Shown: positions 25,437-35,027, numbered from the stretch's first letter. The stretch: DNA of 52,650 nucleotides from UBA2882 sp051877575 (GCA_051877575.1 JBJEJA010000021.1:1-52650); one strand, 5' to 3'. The notes: generated by a model from the sequence alone, not told the origin. Numbers and translations are program-made.

Positions 25437-26123
25437 CTATTTTGCCGGAGCAATCGTAGCTGCGTCTTCTGTAATCAGAACCATGCTGATAAAGTATACA
25501 GTAGCCTTAATAAAGGATTTCATATCATTGACATCACGGTCTTCCTGTTTGCGAATATAATGTGCTTCATCATTTCCAATCCAGACAGAACGCTCTGCTA
25601 AAGTCTTGATACGATCATCGTCAATATATTTTTGAATGCATGGAGATAACAACATTTTTTTGATGGTTTCTGTATTTTCCGGATATTCATGAATTGCAAA
25701 GTCCTTTATAAGAAATTCTAGAGCTTTTCTATATCCAAGACCAGCGATTTCATCAAGTCCGGAAGTTTCTGCGGCAAGAGCTTGATTGTATATTTTTACA
25801 AACTGCGGAGAGAGCAATTTGATACTTTCATCAAATTGCATTTCAACAAATCTATTTGGTGCAATATTTGTTGGGTCTGATGATTTATAACCGCCTGTAG
25901 CATTGGTAGTTACACCATAGTCTGCTACAAAAACTCCTTTACAGGACATACACAAGAATTGCCCATGAGACGTGTAAGGTGCAGATTTTTCTGTATGAGT
26001 CATATTTAACAATACGGGTTTTATTGCTTTTTTACAGATGGGACATTCATCTATTTCTGTGGATATAAAAGAAATTGTATCTGCTGCGTTTCGAAAATAT
26101 TTTGAAGAGTATGTTACTTGCAT
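25437..26123 (-). CDS. DUF4145 domain protein with zinc-ribbon-like N-terminus
   Basis: 228 residues. Two CxxC pairs (CPICKK and CMSCKG) suggest a zinc ribbon in the first 70 residues. The DUF4145 region follows: LAAETSGLDEIAGLGYRKALEFLIKDF, IKTLAERSVWIGNDEAHYIRKQED and a hydrophobic C-terminal helix. DUF4145 is often met near restriction or other defence genes, but its role is not known. GGGAGG lies 7 nt before the ATG at 26123. The frame is intact, so it may be the live cargo of the island. Confidence 0.7.
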   Translation of the reverse strand: MQVTYSSKYFRNAADTISFISTEIDECPICKKAIKPVLLNMTHTEKSAPYTSHGQFLCMSCKGVFVADYGVTTNATGGYKSSDPTNIAPNRFVEMQFDESIKLLSPQFVKIYNQALAAETSGLDEIAGLGYRKALEFLIKDFAIHEYPENTETIKKMLLSPCIQKYIDDDRIKTLAERSVWIGNDEAHYIRKQEDRDVNDMKSFIKATVYFISMVLITEDAATIAPAK

Positions 26124-26272
26124 ATATAGCCTCCCAACCTAATAGTTATTTTAATTTTAATGTTAAAAAAAAGTAATGTCAAATAATGACCGAATGGAGC
26201 CGGACCAGCGCGTATAAAGGGTACCCGGTTCCTGAAGAGAATGAGATCAGTATTAAAATATTCCGGCAGTAA

Positions 26273-26554
26273 ATGGAACATTGCCGGTCAATTAGTCAAC
26301 ATGATACGTGGATATATGCGGAGGCAAGGGAATTGTACGGATGTCAAGGATTCCCAGATGATTACATAATCGACCATGATTATACAGGCAAGACATATCC
26401 GAGAAATGAGCAGGTCAGAAGATGCGGTAATGCAGTGTGTCCGTCGATTCCTGAAGCACTGGTATGAGCGAATCTTCGGGAAATGTGCCGTTGCGAACGA
26501 ACCAAGAATATGTGGATTGAATCAGAGCAGACTGGGCAACTTAAGTTTGTGTAG
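26273..26554 (+). pseudogene. C-terminal fragment of a C5 cytosine-specific DNA methyltransferase
   Basis: Recognisable over ELYGCQGFPDDYIIDHDYTG and RRCGNAVCPSIPEALV, the target-recognition-to-motif X end of phage-type Dcm enzymes (family pattern RELYRAQGFPDDYII...QVxRCGNAVxPPxAEALVRANL). The catalytic PC motif and SAM-binding motifs are absent, so the 5' part has been lost. A TGA at 26465-26467 falls where the family has Arg in ALVRANL; the frame then continues ANLREMC to a stop at 26552. The 5' flank (26124-26272) shows no intact gene. Confidence 0.75.
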
Positions 26555-26751
26555 GATGTATGTAAATAAAAATGTCTGGCACCATATTTCGGATGCAGAC
26601 AAACACATATATATGGTGGAAATATCTTCATCTTTGCCATTAGCAAAAGGAGAAAGAATTACATATTACAGTTATTATAGAAACAATAATATAGCAATGT
26701 TTTATTCGTATAAATAGGGTTCAATTTACTCGCCCAATTCCAATAATATTT
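26555..26751. other. Right flank of the island, no supported gene
   Basis: A frame from 26557 to 26717 (53 residues, MYVNKNVWHHISDADKH...) has only AGGA 3 nt before its ATG and no recognisable domain; it may be a remnant. No copy of the tRNA-Thr 3' end, and hence no attachment repeat, was found here by eye. Confidence 0.4.
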
Positions 26752-26943
26752 TTATGTTGATCCGGTATTCGTGCCCGCCGGATCGTTTTTGCAGGCCGAT
26801 TGGCGTGCAAGCAGAGCGGTAATCATATCGGAAAGCGTCATGAGATCGGCTGCCAGGATTGTCAGTTCGTCTTCCTCCAGACAGTCGGTCAGCCTGCATG
26901 CGACCGCAGACAGAAAAAAGAGGCTTGAGCAGCAATCGTTCAT
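26752..26943 (-). CDS. Small Cys-containing protein, DUF6774-like
   Basis: 63 residues from MNDCCSSLFFLSAVACRL; continues TDCLEEDELTILAADLMTLSDMITALLARQSACK. From memory this matches a small family common in Lachnospiraceae annotated DUF6774, of unknown function. The start at 26943 is preferred because a likely -10 (TATAAT region near 26966-26972) would overlap the upstream ATG at 26970; neither start has a good ribosome binding site. It marks the return to core chromosome right of the island. Confidence 0.55.
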   Translation of the reverse strand: MNDCCSSLFFLSAVACRLTDCLEEDELTILAADLMTLSDMITALLARQSACKNDPAGTNTGST

Positions 26944-27010
26944 AAAAGAAGACTTCTTATGCTTTTTCATTATAATATGAAAAAATAAGGGATTTGTGAA
27001 CAGGGAATCT

Positions 27011-27039
27011 TTTACAAACCTCTTTTCTTGTGGTAAAAT
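27011..27039 (+). promoter_or_regulatory. Promoter of the 27081-31428 operon
   Basis: TTTACA at 27011-27016, 17-nt spacer, TAAAAT at 27034-27039. Confidence 0.7.
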
Positions 27040-27080
27040 TATCCTAACTATATTCTGTACATATTTGGGGGAATAACAGG

Positions 27081-28673
27081 GTGTCCGGCGAGAAAATGAA
27101 GAAAATTGCAATCAAAGCAAATACGGTGCTGTCAAAACTGATTTTGATATTTCTGTTTCTGATACCGATTATAGGAATCTTACAGGCAGCAGGTTTTTCG
27201 TGCGCTTCGCAAAAAGAACTGCCGATTGTCATTGCCATAATTTTGGTTTTGAGCCTGCTTCCCTATATTTGTAATAAAGCACTGTACAATGAAGAAATGA
27301 TTACCTCCGTTACGTTACTTTCTATGGAAATTCTTTTTCTGATGATTTCGCTGAATCCTTATGCGGAACTGACAATTGTATATGTGCTGGTTCCCGTGAT
27401 CAGTCTGGTTTACTGCAACCAGCGCTTGACTCAGCGGGTGTGTCTTCTCTGCTATCTGGGGATGATTGCGGTTTGCCTGTATCGGGCGATGAGTATGGCG
27501 AATGGCGGTATGGGAGCCGATAACGAAAGTGCCGTGTATTTGACTTTGTTGAAATTTACGTTGGAATTTCTGGCGGTTACATTTGCTGTGTGTTACGGAG
27601 CCGGTTTTGTGGAACGGTTGATTGCAGATTGCGAAGTGAATGCCGGAGAAAACAAATATTTCACAGCAGTATCGGGAAAAGAAAAGGTTGAAAAACAGGA
27701 GCATGTATTGCAGGAAGTGACCTACGATGTCGAGGGCCTGTTTCGCGGCATAGAAAAAGATATGCTGGCAATGATAAAAGGAAAAAACAAGTATTTTGAA
27801 CTGGAATTGGATGAAAATCTTCCGGTAAAATTATTCGGAGCAAAAGAGGAAGTCAGACAGGCATTATCCGATATTTGTTCCGATCTTTTGATGTATCGTT
27901 CGGAGGCAGCAATCAAGATGGAGGTAACCTATAACAGCGGGATTGTGCCAAAGAAGAACCAGAACATTACATTGGCCGTGCGTATCAGCGGATATACCGA
28001 TATTACGGCGGTTACCGTTAACAAGGCCGCACTGGGATATTATCTGAGTCAGAAGATTATAGAACAATTAAAAGGAAGTTTTGAAGATTTGTCCAATTCG
28101 GAAGAAGCTGTGTTCAGAATCTGTCTGTTGCAGCGTGTTGAGGATGAACGGACAATAGCGAAGAAGCGGGAACAGCAGATTCAGGAAATGCATCAAATAC
28201 AAAGCGAAGCGGCAGGGGTCAATAATATGTCTCTGTTTCGTAAGAAGATCAGGGTTCTGGTTGTGGATGACAACAAAGAGAGCTGTAAGCTGATCGATGC
28301 AATCCTTAATTCCATGGGCGTGCAGGTTGTCTGTGCCGATAACGGTGCAAAGGCGATCGAACTCTTGGAGACGAAAGAGTATCAACTGGTATTTATGGAT
28401 CAGATGATGCCGGAAAAAAGCGGGATAGAAACAGTAAAGGAACTGCGTTATCTGGATGATGAATATTATCAGAATCTTCCGATTGTCTTAATGACGGTCA
28501 ATACAAAAGAAGAAGCAAAGAAAGAATATGAAGAATTGGGATTTACCGATTGTATTTCCAAGCCGATTAAGGTCAATGAAGTGAAGTCCACGCTGCGTAA
28601 ATGGATTAAGGATGATTATCCGCTTACTTATGCGGAATATAAGAGAATGCAGGAGAATGAAAATGAGATATGA
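27081..28673 (+). CDS. Membrane protein with degenerate histidine-kinase-like module and receiver domain
   Basis: 530 residues. Six hydrophobic helices fill about residues 15-185. Residues ~205-355 have the outline of a kinase ATPase domain (FELELDENLPVKLFGAKEEVRQALSDICSDLL, YYLSQKIIEQLKGSF) but no phosphorylatable His box and no clear N or G boxes. A standard receiver domain ends the protein (~390-510): IRVLVVDDNKESCKLI, LVFMDQMMPEKSG with the phosphoacceptor Asp, and DCISKPIK. It would thus be a membrane-bound phospho-receiver lacking its own kinase activity. Start is either GTG 27081 (GGGGG 11 nt upstream) or ATG 27096. It overlaps the next gene by 11 bp. Confidence 0.75.
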   Translation: MSGEKMKKIAIKANTVLSKLILIFLFLIPIIGILQAAGFSCASQKELPIVIAIILVLSLLPYICNKALYNEEMITSVTLLSMEILFLMISLNPYAELTIVYVLVPVISLVYCNQRLTQRVCLLCYLGMIAVCLYRAMSMANGGMGADNESAVYLTLLKFTLEFLAVTFAVCYGAGFVERLIADCEVNAGENKYFTAVSGKEKVEKQEHVLQEVTYDVEGLFRGIEKDMLAMIKGKNKYFELELDENLPVKLFGAKEEVRQALSDICSDLLMYRSEAAIKMEVTYNSGIVPKKNQNITLAVRISGYTDITAVTVNKAALGYYLSQKIIEQLKGSFEDLSNSEEAVFRICLLQRVEDERTIAKKREQQIQEMHQIQSEAAGVNNMSLFRKKIRVLVVDDNKESCKLIDAILNSMGVQVVCADNGAKAIELLETKEYQLVFMDQMMPEKSGIETVKELRYLDDEYYQNLPIVLMTVNTKEEAKKEYEELGFTDCISKPIKVNEVKSTLRKWIKDDYPLTYAEYKRMQENENEI

Positions 28674-31428
28674 TTTTCTTAAACTGTCGGAAAAACTGAA
28701 AATTTTTAACTGGGCAGAAGCGTTGGCCGCTGCCCTTTTTAGTTTGTTGATGTCCGGAGGCAGTTTATGGCTTTTGAGGGGTGTGCTGTATGGAAAATGG
28801 CCCGTTTATGATGAATTGGTCGCAGGAGGAAGTATATGGGAAGGTTATAATAAGCAGGGGGATCTGACACTGTTTTATCTGCTTTATCTGTTAATCCCTT
28901 TCTTTTTTTGCGTATTTTTATATATCAGACATACGCTTGTAAACATACAGGGATATGCCCGAAACGGTTTAGAGATCAGTGAGGAGAAAAAGAAGGACAG
29001 GAAAGAATGGAAAACATGTGGAATGATTCTGATAGCGGCATTTCTGGGAATAGAGTCTGCGCGTGCTTTGGAAACGGCAGCGGCAGGTGCGATACCGGGA
29101 CGCAGAGATATGCTGTATGGGATTTCGGTCATTCTGTCTGTGGCTCTTTTCGTGACCGCCTGCGGGGTGATGATATGGCTGAAAGTAAGCGGAAGGGACG
29201 GAAAGAAGCTTGCGGAGTGGTTGCTAAGGTTTTCCCAGATCTGCCTTCCGTTTCAGTTTCTGGGCTATTATCGTTTTTATTATCGGTATGAATCCGAAGA
29301 GGGATTGATACAATTATTTTATTCCGCCAAATGGAAATGGTTTTGTATTGCTCTGTTTTTGCTTTTTTTATTCTGTCAGCTCAGATGTGTGTGGAAAAGA
29401 AAAAACGGAATTTATTTATCGTCTTTGATGATGCTGGCAGCAGGAAGTGTTGCGGCAACACCGGAAGGAATCTTAAGTGTTGATTTTTTTCATAACGGCG
29501 AAATGGCATTTCCCATGCAGCAGCTGTTATCCTACGGAAAAATCCCTTATTTTGATGTTGATCCTATTCATGGGTTATGCGACTATTTTTACAGCCTTGT
29601 GAATGCGGTCTTTTTTAACGGAAGCTATTTCGCTCAGAATGCGGCGATACAGGCCGCCGGCATTCTGATGGCAATCCTGTTGGCATTGGTCATGGGAATA
29701 TGTATCCAAAACCGTTATGCCGCGTTGGGAATGATCTATTTGACAATGCCGTTTCTGGTGCAGAAGGCGGGAGTCAGATACCTGTTGTTTTTTATTGCTT
29801 TCTTCCTTCTGCTCAGCGACCGGGTCAGGAAAGACAGCAGGACTTTTCTCTGGTGGTGGGTGCTGTTGTGTATTATGGGAATATCCTGGAATGTGTCCAT
29901 CGGCAGTTCTATGGCAGTGGCTTTTTTGCCGGAAGTATTGTTGAGAATGGTTAAGGATGTCATACCAAAATGCCGAACTTTTTCTAAATGGGAGAAAAAA
30001 GAAAAAAGGCAATTTGTTATGGCATATGGTGTGCTGTTCGTGATGGGAATTGCGTATATTCCCTGGTTTTTACAGATACTCAGATTTTTGGGAGAGAATG
30101 CGGGGACAACTCTTTATGTGAATGGAACTCCCGTTTTCGGAGACGAATTTCATCCCGTTGAAACGTTTGCTTTTTTGCTGCCTTATCTTATTGCGTTGAT
30201 CTATGCATTGAAAGGAAGTAAAAAAGGAAAATCCCTGTTTGTCAGCATGTTTACCTGTCTGTTGGTAATCAGTAACTATGCATGCGTCAGATATGATGAG
30301 GGAGCAAGGCTTGCTGTACTGGCACTTTTCTTTATTGTGGTATATATGGGACTTGTTTCAGCGGACAATAATATTTCGAAAAATATGCAGTGGGGAGCAA
30401 TGGTGCTGTGTATCGGAATGGGTATTTATCTGATGCGGGGGTATTGGCCGGATTTGGGAGAGCCTATGGCGGCAGAGACGGTTCCTGCCTCTGTGGAAGT
30501 AGAGATCATGGGAAAGAAGACGGAGGATCCGATTGTCTATGTCTCCGGCGAGAGCGTAAATATGCCTGCTTTGGGAACCGGTTTTATACAGGGCAGTACT
30601 TTAAATAGTCTGAAAAATATCCAAACGGTTTTCGATGCGGAGCTGCAGGATGAAAGTTATCTGGATCTTACCAATAAAATATCTCATTATGTGATTTTTG
30701 ATAAAGAGAGTGTGCTTCCGTTTACTTCTGCTTATAATATCAGCAATCAAAAAATGCAGGAAAAGGCAATTGCACTGATTGAAGAAGAAAGGCCGCATCT
30801 GATATTGATCACCCCGTTGATTCAGTTTGATCTTGCTCCCGTCAGTCTGAGATCCATGGATTTTTATAGCGCATTGATCCGCATGGGATATCAGCCTTAT
30901 GTCTATGGAGATGTGGTTTATTTGCTGGATGGAGATACGCTGTTGCCAGAGGCGGCAGATGGAGAAAGAAGCTTGGGATTGGTCTGCCATAAGGAATATC
31001 TGGGAATGCTTCCATATATCTGGGGAAGCTCCGCAGAAACAAATCCCTCGGTTCTTGGAGAAGAAAGGGAGCAGTTTCATCTGGAGAAGACACAGATTTC
31101 AGAGAAAGAAGACGGAAGCGTTGAGGTCGCAGCGGGAGATTTGGCGGAGTGGAACAGGATTGATTTTATTGAGATTGTCGTGTCCCGGGATGCTGTTGAA
31201 GATGGGCAGTTAAGAATGACTTTTTTGAGTGATGTGGATTCTGAAGAACATTCCTTTGTGTTTGAAAACGGGTCGGAAAAGCAGGAGAAAACAAAGGAGA
31301 CGATGACTTATCTGATTCCGGTAGGGTCTTCGCCGTTTTGGAATTTTTCGGAAGGGAATGATTTTGTGTTGGAAGGGATACATGCGGAAGGCATCATAGA
31401 TATGATGCTGATTGCTTTCGGAGAATAG
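28663..31428 (+). CDS. Large polytopic membrane protein, GT-C-like
   Basis: 921 residues. About fifteen hydrophobic segments up to residue ~620, then a soluble C-terminal half-domain of ~300 residues. One external loop reads VDFFHNGEMAFPMQQLL followed by SYGKIPYFDVDPIHG, close to the D-x-x-H/E and G-x-x-PY-D pattern of GT-C glycosyltransferases and related polymer enzymes. No named family can be given. The ATG at 28663 was chosen because AGGAG stands 7 nt upstream; an ATG at 28657 is too close to it. The 11-bp overlap with the receiver protein suggests the two act together, with phosphorylation possibly controlling a surface glycan step (inference). Confidence 0.65.
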   Translation: MRYDFLKLSEKLKIFNWAEALAAALFSLLMSGGSLWLLRGVLYGKWPVYDELVAGGSIWEGYNKQGDLTLFYLLYLLIPFFFCVFLYIRHTLVNIQGYARNGLEISEEKKKDRKEWKTCGMILIAAFLGIESARALETAAAGAIPGRRDMLYGISVILSVALFVTACGVMIWLKVSGRDGKKLAEWLLRFSQICLPFQFLGYYRFYYRYESEEGLIQLFYSAKWKWFCIALFLLFLFCQLRCVWKRKNGIYLSSLMMLAAGSVAATPEGILSVDFFHNGEMAFPMQQLLSYGKIPYFDVDPIHGLCDYFYSLVNAVFFNGSYFAQNAAIQAAGILMAILLALVMGICIQNRYAALGMIYLTMPFLVQKAGVRYLLFFIAFFLLLSDRVRKDSRTFLWWWVLLCIMGISWNVSIGSSMAVAFLPEVLLRMVKDVIPKCRTFSKWEKKEKRQFVMAYGVLFVMGIAYIPWFLQILRFLGENAGTTLYVNGTPVFGDEFHPVETFAFLLPYLIALIYALKGSKKGKSLFVSMFTCLLVISNYACVRYDEGARLAVLALFFIVVYMGLVSADNNISKNMQWGAMVLCIGMGIYLMRGYWPDLGEPMAAETVPASVEVEIMGKKTEDPIVYVSGESVNMPALGTGFIQGSTLNSLKNIQTVFDAELQDESYLDLTNKISHYVIFDKESVLPFTSAYNISNQKMQEKAIALIEEERPHLILITPLIQFDLAPVSLRSMDFYSALIRMGYQPYVYGDVVYLLDGDTLLPEAADGERSLGLVCHKEYLGMLPYIWGSSAETNPSVLGEEREQFHLEKTQISEKEDGSVEVAAGDLAEWNRIDFIEIVVSRDAVEDGQLRMTFLSDVDSEEHSFVFENGSEKQEKTKETMTYLIPVGSSPFWNFSEGNDFVLEGIHAEGIIDMMLIAFGE

Positions 31429-31439
31429 AAATCATCAAT

Positions 31440-31490
31440 AAAGCGGCTGTGATATGGATTGGTTTCATATCACAGCCGCTTTTACTTTTT
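31440..31490. terminator. Bidirectional terminator
   Basis: AAGCGGCTGTGATATG and CATATCACAGCCGCTT form a 16-bp stem with a 9-nt loop; T-rich on the right side, A-rich on the left, so it can end both the operon and the convergent PBP gene. Confidence 0.9.
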
Positions 31491-34185
31491 ATTCTGTCGG
31501 GACTGTTACGGTTGTATCGTCGGTATCTGAAGGCGGATACGGTTGTTGTTCGGTGGTATCCGGCTGCCCGGATTGGTTTTGTTGTACTGCTGCATTTGCA
31601 GCGTTGAGGGCATTTTGTTGTGCTGCCTGAGTGTCCGTGATCATAGCACCGGGATTATTGATATAGTAATCTGCGGTATGTGGACACATATCCGTCACGG
31701 CAGATGAACCGTCATCGCTCTTGGGAAGTGTAATGACTCCCGGAACTTTATAAGGACAGGTATCGGTTGCGGGAAGTCCCGTTGCCATACATACATTGCC
31801 CTGGAAGTGTACATCGCAATACTCTGTAGGAACCGTGCCTTCCGCAAACAATTCCGTTACAACACATCCGTTTACATCACATAGTCCCGCAATGGGAAGT
31901 TTCCCTGACTGGCTGCATACGGATGCGGTTACAATTCCGCTCGGTCTGGTGAAAGACTCATTCGGAAGTCCTTCGTGTATCTGACTCATGACAGCCCGCC
32001 ATAGTTTTTTGGAAAGATTTCGTTCTCCGTTATCTTTATTCAGAACTTCATTGTTATCATATCCGGTCCAGGTTGTGGCAGTATAATAAGGAGTAAAACC
32101 GGAGAACCATACGTCTCTGTAGCTGGTAGTCGTTCCGGTCTTGCCGGCGATTGCCATATTTCCGAAATTGACGGATGCTCCGGTTCCCTGGGTAACAACA
32201 TCAACCATGGCATCTGTTAACAGGTAAGCGGTGGTCTCTTTGATAACCTGTCTTGTTTCCGGTACGGTCCTGTCTAATAAAACGTTGCCGTCATGATCCA
32301 GGATCTGGGAATACAGTGTGGGTTCGATATAGGTACCGCCGTTTGCAATCGTGGCATAAGCTGCATTTAATTCCATATTGGTAACACCGTCCGTGATGCC
32401 GCCCAAAGCAAGGGATTGCTGGATGTCGGAATAAATTTCGACTTCTCCGGTTGTCGAGTTTGTAATCTCTTTGCGGTCAACCAAAGTCGTAAAGCCGAAG
32501 TTTTTCAGATAATCAAATCCGAGCTGCGGGGTAATCTGTGTCAATACTTTGACAGCTACGATGTTTAAAGACTGTTCGATACCATAACGGAGAGAACAGT
32601 TTGTATTTTTATAGCCCGTATACCAGTTATTTACCGGTCTGCCGTTTGCATAATTATAAGGACCGTCATATTCTACGGTTGCCAGCGTCATTCCCGCACT
32701 ATCCAGAGCCGGAGCATAAGTGGATACAATCTTAAAAGTAGATCCTGGCTGCCTTGTCACATTGGTGGCTCTGTTCAGAGTACGGCTGGCGGATTTGGTA
32801 CCGCGTCCGCCGACTAAGGCTACAATATAACCGGTATGCTGATCCTCTACCGTGATGGAGACCTGCGGCTGGGGTGTCAGGGTTATGGTTTCGGCTTCAA
32901 CCTGATCACCGGCACCCAGTACAGCTGCCTTATATTCTTCAATATCTGCATAGGCATCATCCTGGGAAGAATAGAGCAGATCATAGTTTGCATTGCTCTG
33001 CATAAAGTAGGATTTCAGCATTTCCGTACTGTGGTTAACGTATTCGTCGTTGGCTGTCTGAACGGTCAACTCGTAATTTAAGTACCATTTTACATTGGAC
33101 GGATAATTTTCTTCGTTTTGATAAACATCATCACAGATCCGCTGAATGGAAGGATCCTGTGTGGAATAAATTTGAAGGCCGCCGCTGTATACCAGATTGT
33201 AAGCCTGTGTTTCGTTATATCCCTTTTCCTCGATCAGATCGTTGATAACCTGGTCGATCAGTGCATCCACGAAATAGGAGTTGACAGAGTCCTTATCAAT
33301 GGTTTCGTTTACCGTTTTGATGCGGGAATAAACATCATCCGCCATAGCCTCTTCGTATTCGGCTTCGGTAATATAGCCCTGTTCCAGCATATTTCCCAAA
33401 ACCTTATCGCGACGGTCTTTATTGTTCTCCGGATGCGAAATCGGATTGTATCTGGTAGGATTCTGGGTGATTGCCGCAATGACCGCACATTCCGACAACT
33501 TCAGCTCGGATACGGGCTTGTTGAAATAGCGCATGGAAGCGGCCTGAACACCGAGTGTATTCTGCCCCAGATTGATGGAGTTCATGTAAAGCTCCAGAAT
33601 ATCTTCTTTGGACATCCTTTTTTCAAGCTCCAGAGCCAGATACTGTTCCTGGAATTTACGTTTGAACTTGTTTACCATATTTTCTTCCGTAACCCAGTCA
33701 TCGAATACATTGTTTTTCAAAAGCTGCTGGGTAATGGTGGAAGCACCCTGGGAAAAATGGAATTTGTTTTTTATACCTTCCACCGCAGCCCGGGCAATTC
33801 CCTTGATGTCAATGCCGTTGTGCTCATAAAAACGCTCATCTTCGATGGCAACAAAAGCATCGGCCAGATCCTGGGGAATGGATTCCATACCCACATAGCT
33901 TCGGTTGGAATTGGTAGATACCAGTTTCGTAATCTGATTGCCTTCCGCATCATAGACAATTGTCGCATAGCCGGACGGAGTTACATCCAGGTTGGAAATA
34001 TCCGGTGCCGATGCCAGAATGCCTTTAAACATACCGATTCCCAGACAAGCGGCTAAAATGACAACACCGAGACAGCATATTAAAAATGCTTTCAGAAACG
34101 TTAGCAGTATCATCTTTCCGAATTTGGTGGATTTGGAGTTTAACTGCTGCTGTTTCTTACGAATGCCTTTTTTACTATAATTCAT
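31489..34185 (-). CDS. Class A penicillin-binding protein (PBP1A-type)
   Basis: 898 residues; a bifunctional peptidoglycan glycosyltransferase/transpeptidase. A basic N-terminus is followed by one membrane anchor (~25-50). The GT51 domain carries EDERFYEHNGIDIKGIARAA (catalytic Glu) and GASTITQQLLKN. The transpeptidase domain has SxxK as STFK (~residue 480), SLN (~537) and KTGTT (~682). The C-terminal ~200 residues are rich in Cys pairs (VCSQSGKLPIAGLC, CPYKVP, CPHTADYY) and end in a Gln/Pro/Thr-rich tail, common in clostridial homologues. The start at 34185 has AGGGAGG; the longer in-frame start at 34281 has none. Confidence 0.95.
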   Translation of the reverse strand: MNYSKKGIRKKQQQLNSKSTKFGKMILLTFLKAFLICCLGVVILAACLGIGMFKGILASAPDISNLDVTPSGYATIVYDAEGNQITKLVSTNSNRSYVGMESIPQDLADAFVAIEDERFYEHNGIDIKGIARAAVEGIKNKFHFSQGASTITQQLLKNNVFDDWVTEENMVNKFKRKFQEQYLALELEKRMSKEDILELYMNSINLGQNTLGVQAASMRYFNKPVSELKLSECAVIAAITQNPTRYNPISHPENNKDRRDKVLGNMLEQGYITEAEYEEAMADDVYSRIKTVNETIDKDSVNSYFVDALIDQVINDLIEEKGYNETQAYNLVYSGGLQIYSTQDPSIQRICDDVYQNEENYPSNVKWYLNYELTVQTANDEYVNHSTEMLKSYFMQSNANYDLLYSSQDDAYADIEEYKAAVLGAGDQVEAETITLTPQPQVSITVEDQHTGYIVALVGGRGTKSASRTLNRATNVTRQPGSTFKIVSTYAPALDSAGMTLATVEYDGPYNYANGRPVNNWYTGYKNTNCSLRYGIEQSLNIVAVKVLTQITPQLGFDYLKNFGFTTLVDRKEITNSTTGEVEIYSDIQQSLALGGITDGVTNMELNAAYATIANGGTYIEPTLYSQILDHDGNVLLDRTVPETRQVIKETTAYLLTDAMVDVVTQGTGASVNFGNMAIAGKTGTTTSYRDVWFSGFTPYYTATTWTGYDNNEVLNKDNGERNLSKKLWRAVMSQIHEGLPNESFTRPSGIVTASVCSQSGKLPIAGLCDVNGCVVTELFAEGTVPTEYCDVHFQGNVCMATGLPATDTCPYKVPGVITLPKSDDGSSAVTDMCPHTADYYINNPGAMITDTQAAQQNALNAANAAVQQNQSGQPDTTEQQPYPPSDTDDTTVTVPTE

Positions 34186-34355
34186 AAATAAAGCCTCCCT
34201 AACATACGTCATTATACCAAAATATGGGACTAAAATAAAGTAAATTATTCCATATCTAGGATTGTTCACAATTCTATACACTTTTATTCCGACTTATGTT
34301 AATATACTATAGGAAATCTTTTTGATGCAGATGCTTATGAAGGGAGTGATGATAT

Positions 34356-35027
34356 ATGACAGACATAGATAAGACCGTGTACCGTGGCGGTGTGGGGGAA
34401 GTGGTTGAAAAGAAATCACGTTTTATCGCCACGGTAGCGGCTGTTTCAAGTAAAGAAGAAGCGGAAGCGTTTATTGCTTCCTGCAAAAAAAAGTATTGGG
34501 ATGCCAGACATAACTGTTCTGCATATATCATTGCCGATTCGGTGGATATTCTGCATTCGTCCGATGACGGAGAGCCTTCGGGAACGGCGGGGAAGCCGAT
34601 GCTGGAGGTGCTTTTGAGCGAGGGAATTAAAAATGTATGCGTTGTGGTAACCAGATATTTTGGCGGAACATTACTGGGAACCGGGGGACTGGTCAGGGCG
34701 TATCAGGCCGCGGTCAAAGAAGGGATCGCAAACAGCGTTCTCATTGAAAAACATAAGGGAATAAAGGCGGAAATAACCGCAGATTATAATGATGTGGGCA
34801 AACTGCAATACCTGTTTGCATCCAATCAGGTGGAAATGCTGGATAGCATCTATGAGCAGCAGGTTGTTATGACAATTTTGATCCCAACGGAGCGGAAAAA
34901 AGAAGTGGAGGAAAAAATGGTTGACATAACAAGCGGAAAGGTGCGGTTGGAATCTGCGGAAGAAGTTCTTTATGCTCCCGTTGAAGGTGAGGTCAGAATA
35001 TGGAAAAAAGAATTGAAGAAGGATTAG
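34356..35027 (+). CDS. YigZ/IMPACT family protein (UPF0029)
   Basis: 223 residues. The N-terminal Impact domain shows KKSRFIATVAAVSS, YWDARHNCSAYII, SDDGEPSGTAGKPMLEVL and TRYFGGTLLGTGGLVRAY, followed by the DUF1949 ferredoxin-like domain. Members are linked to translation or proline-peptide handling but the activity is not firmly known. GAAGGGAG is upstream of the ATG. The 3' end overlaps mgtE by 28 bp. Confidence 0.93.
   Translation: MTDIDKTVYRGGVGEVVEKKSRFIATVAAVSSKEEAEAFIASCKKKYWDARHNCSAYIIADSVDILHSSDDGEPSGTAGKPMLEVLLSEGIKNVCVVVTRYFGGTLLGTGGLVRAYQAAVKEGIANSVLIEKHKGIKAEITADYNDVGKLQYLFASNQVEMLDSIYEQQVVMTILIPTERKKEVEEKMVDITSGKVRLESAEEVLYAPVEGEVRIWKKELKKD

Noticed and set aside
26700..26745. 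Right attachment site of the island (GGTTCAATTTACTCGCCC looks like a tRNA T arm)
   Set aside because: It does not match the tRNA-Thr 3' end, so it is not a duplicate of that site.
33118..34056. 312-codon open frame on the plus strand
   Set aside because: Lies antisense inside the class A PBP gene; low-quality composition, no ribosome binding site, no domain. It is a shadow of the real gene.
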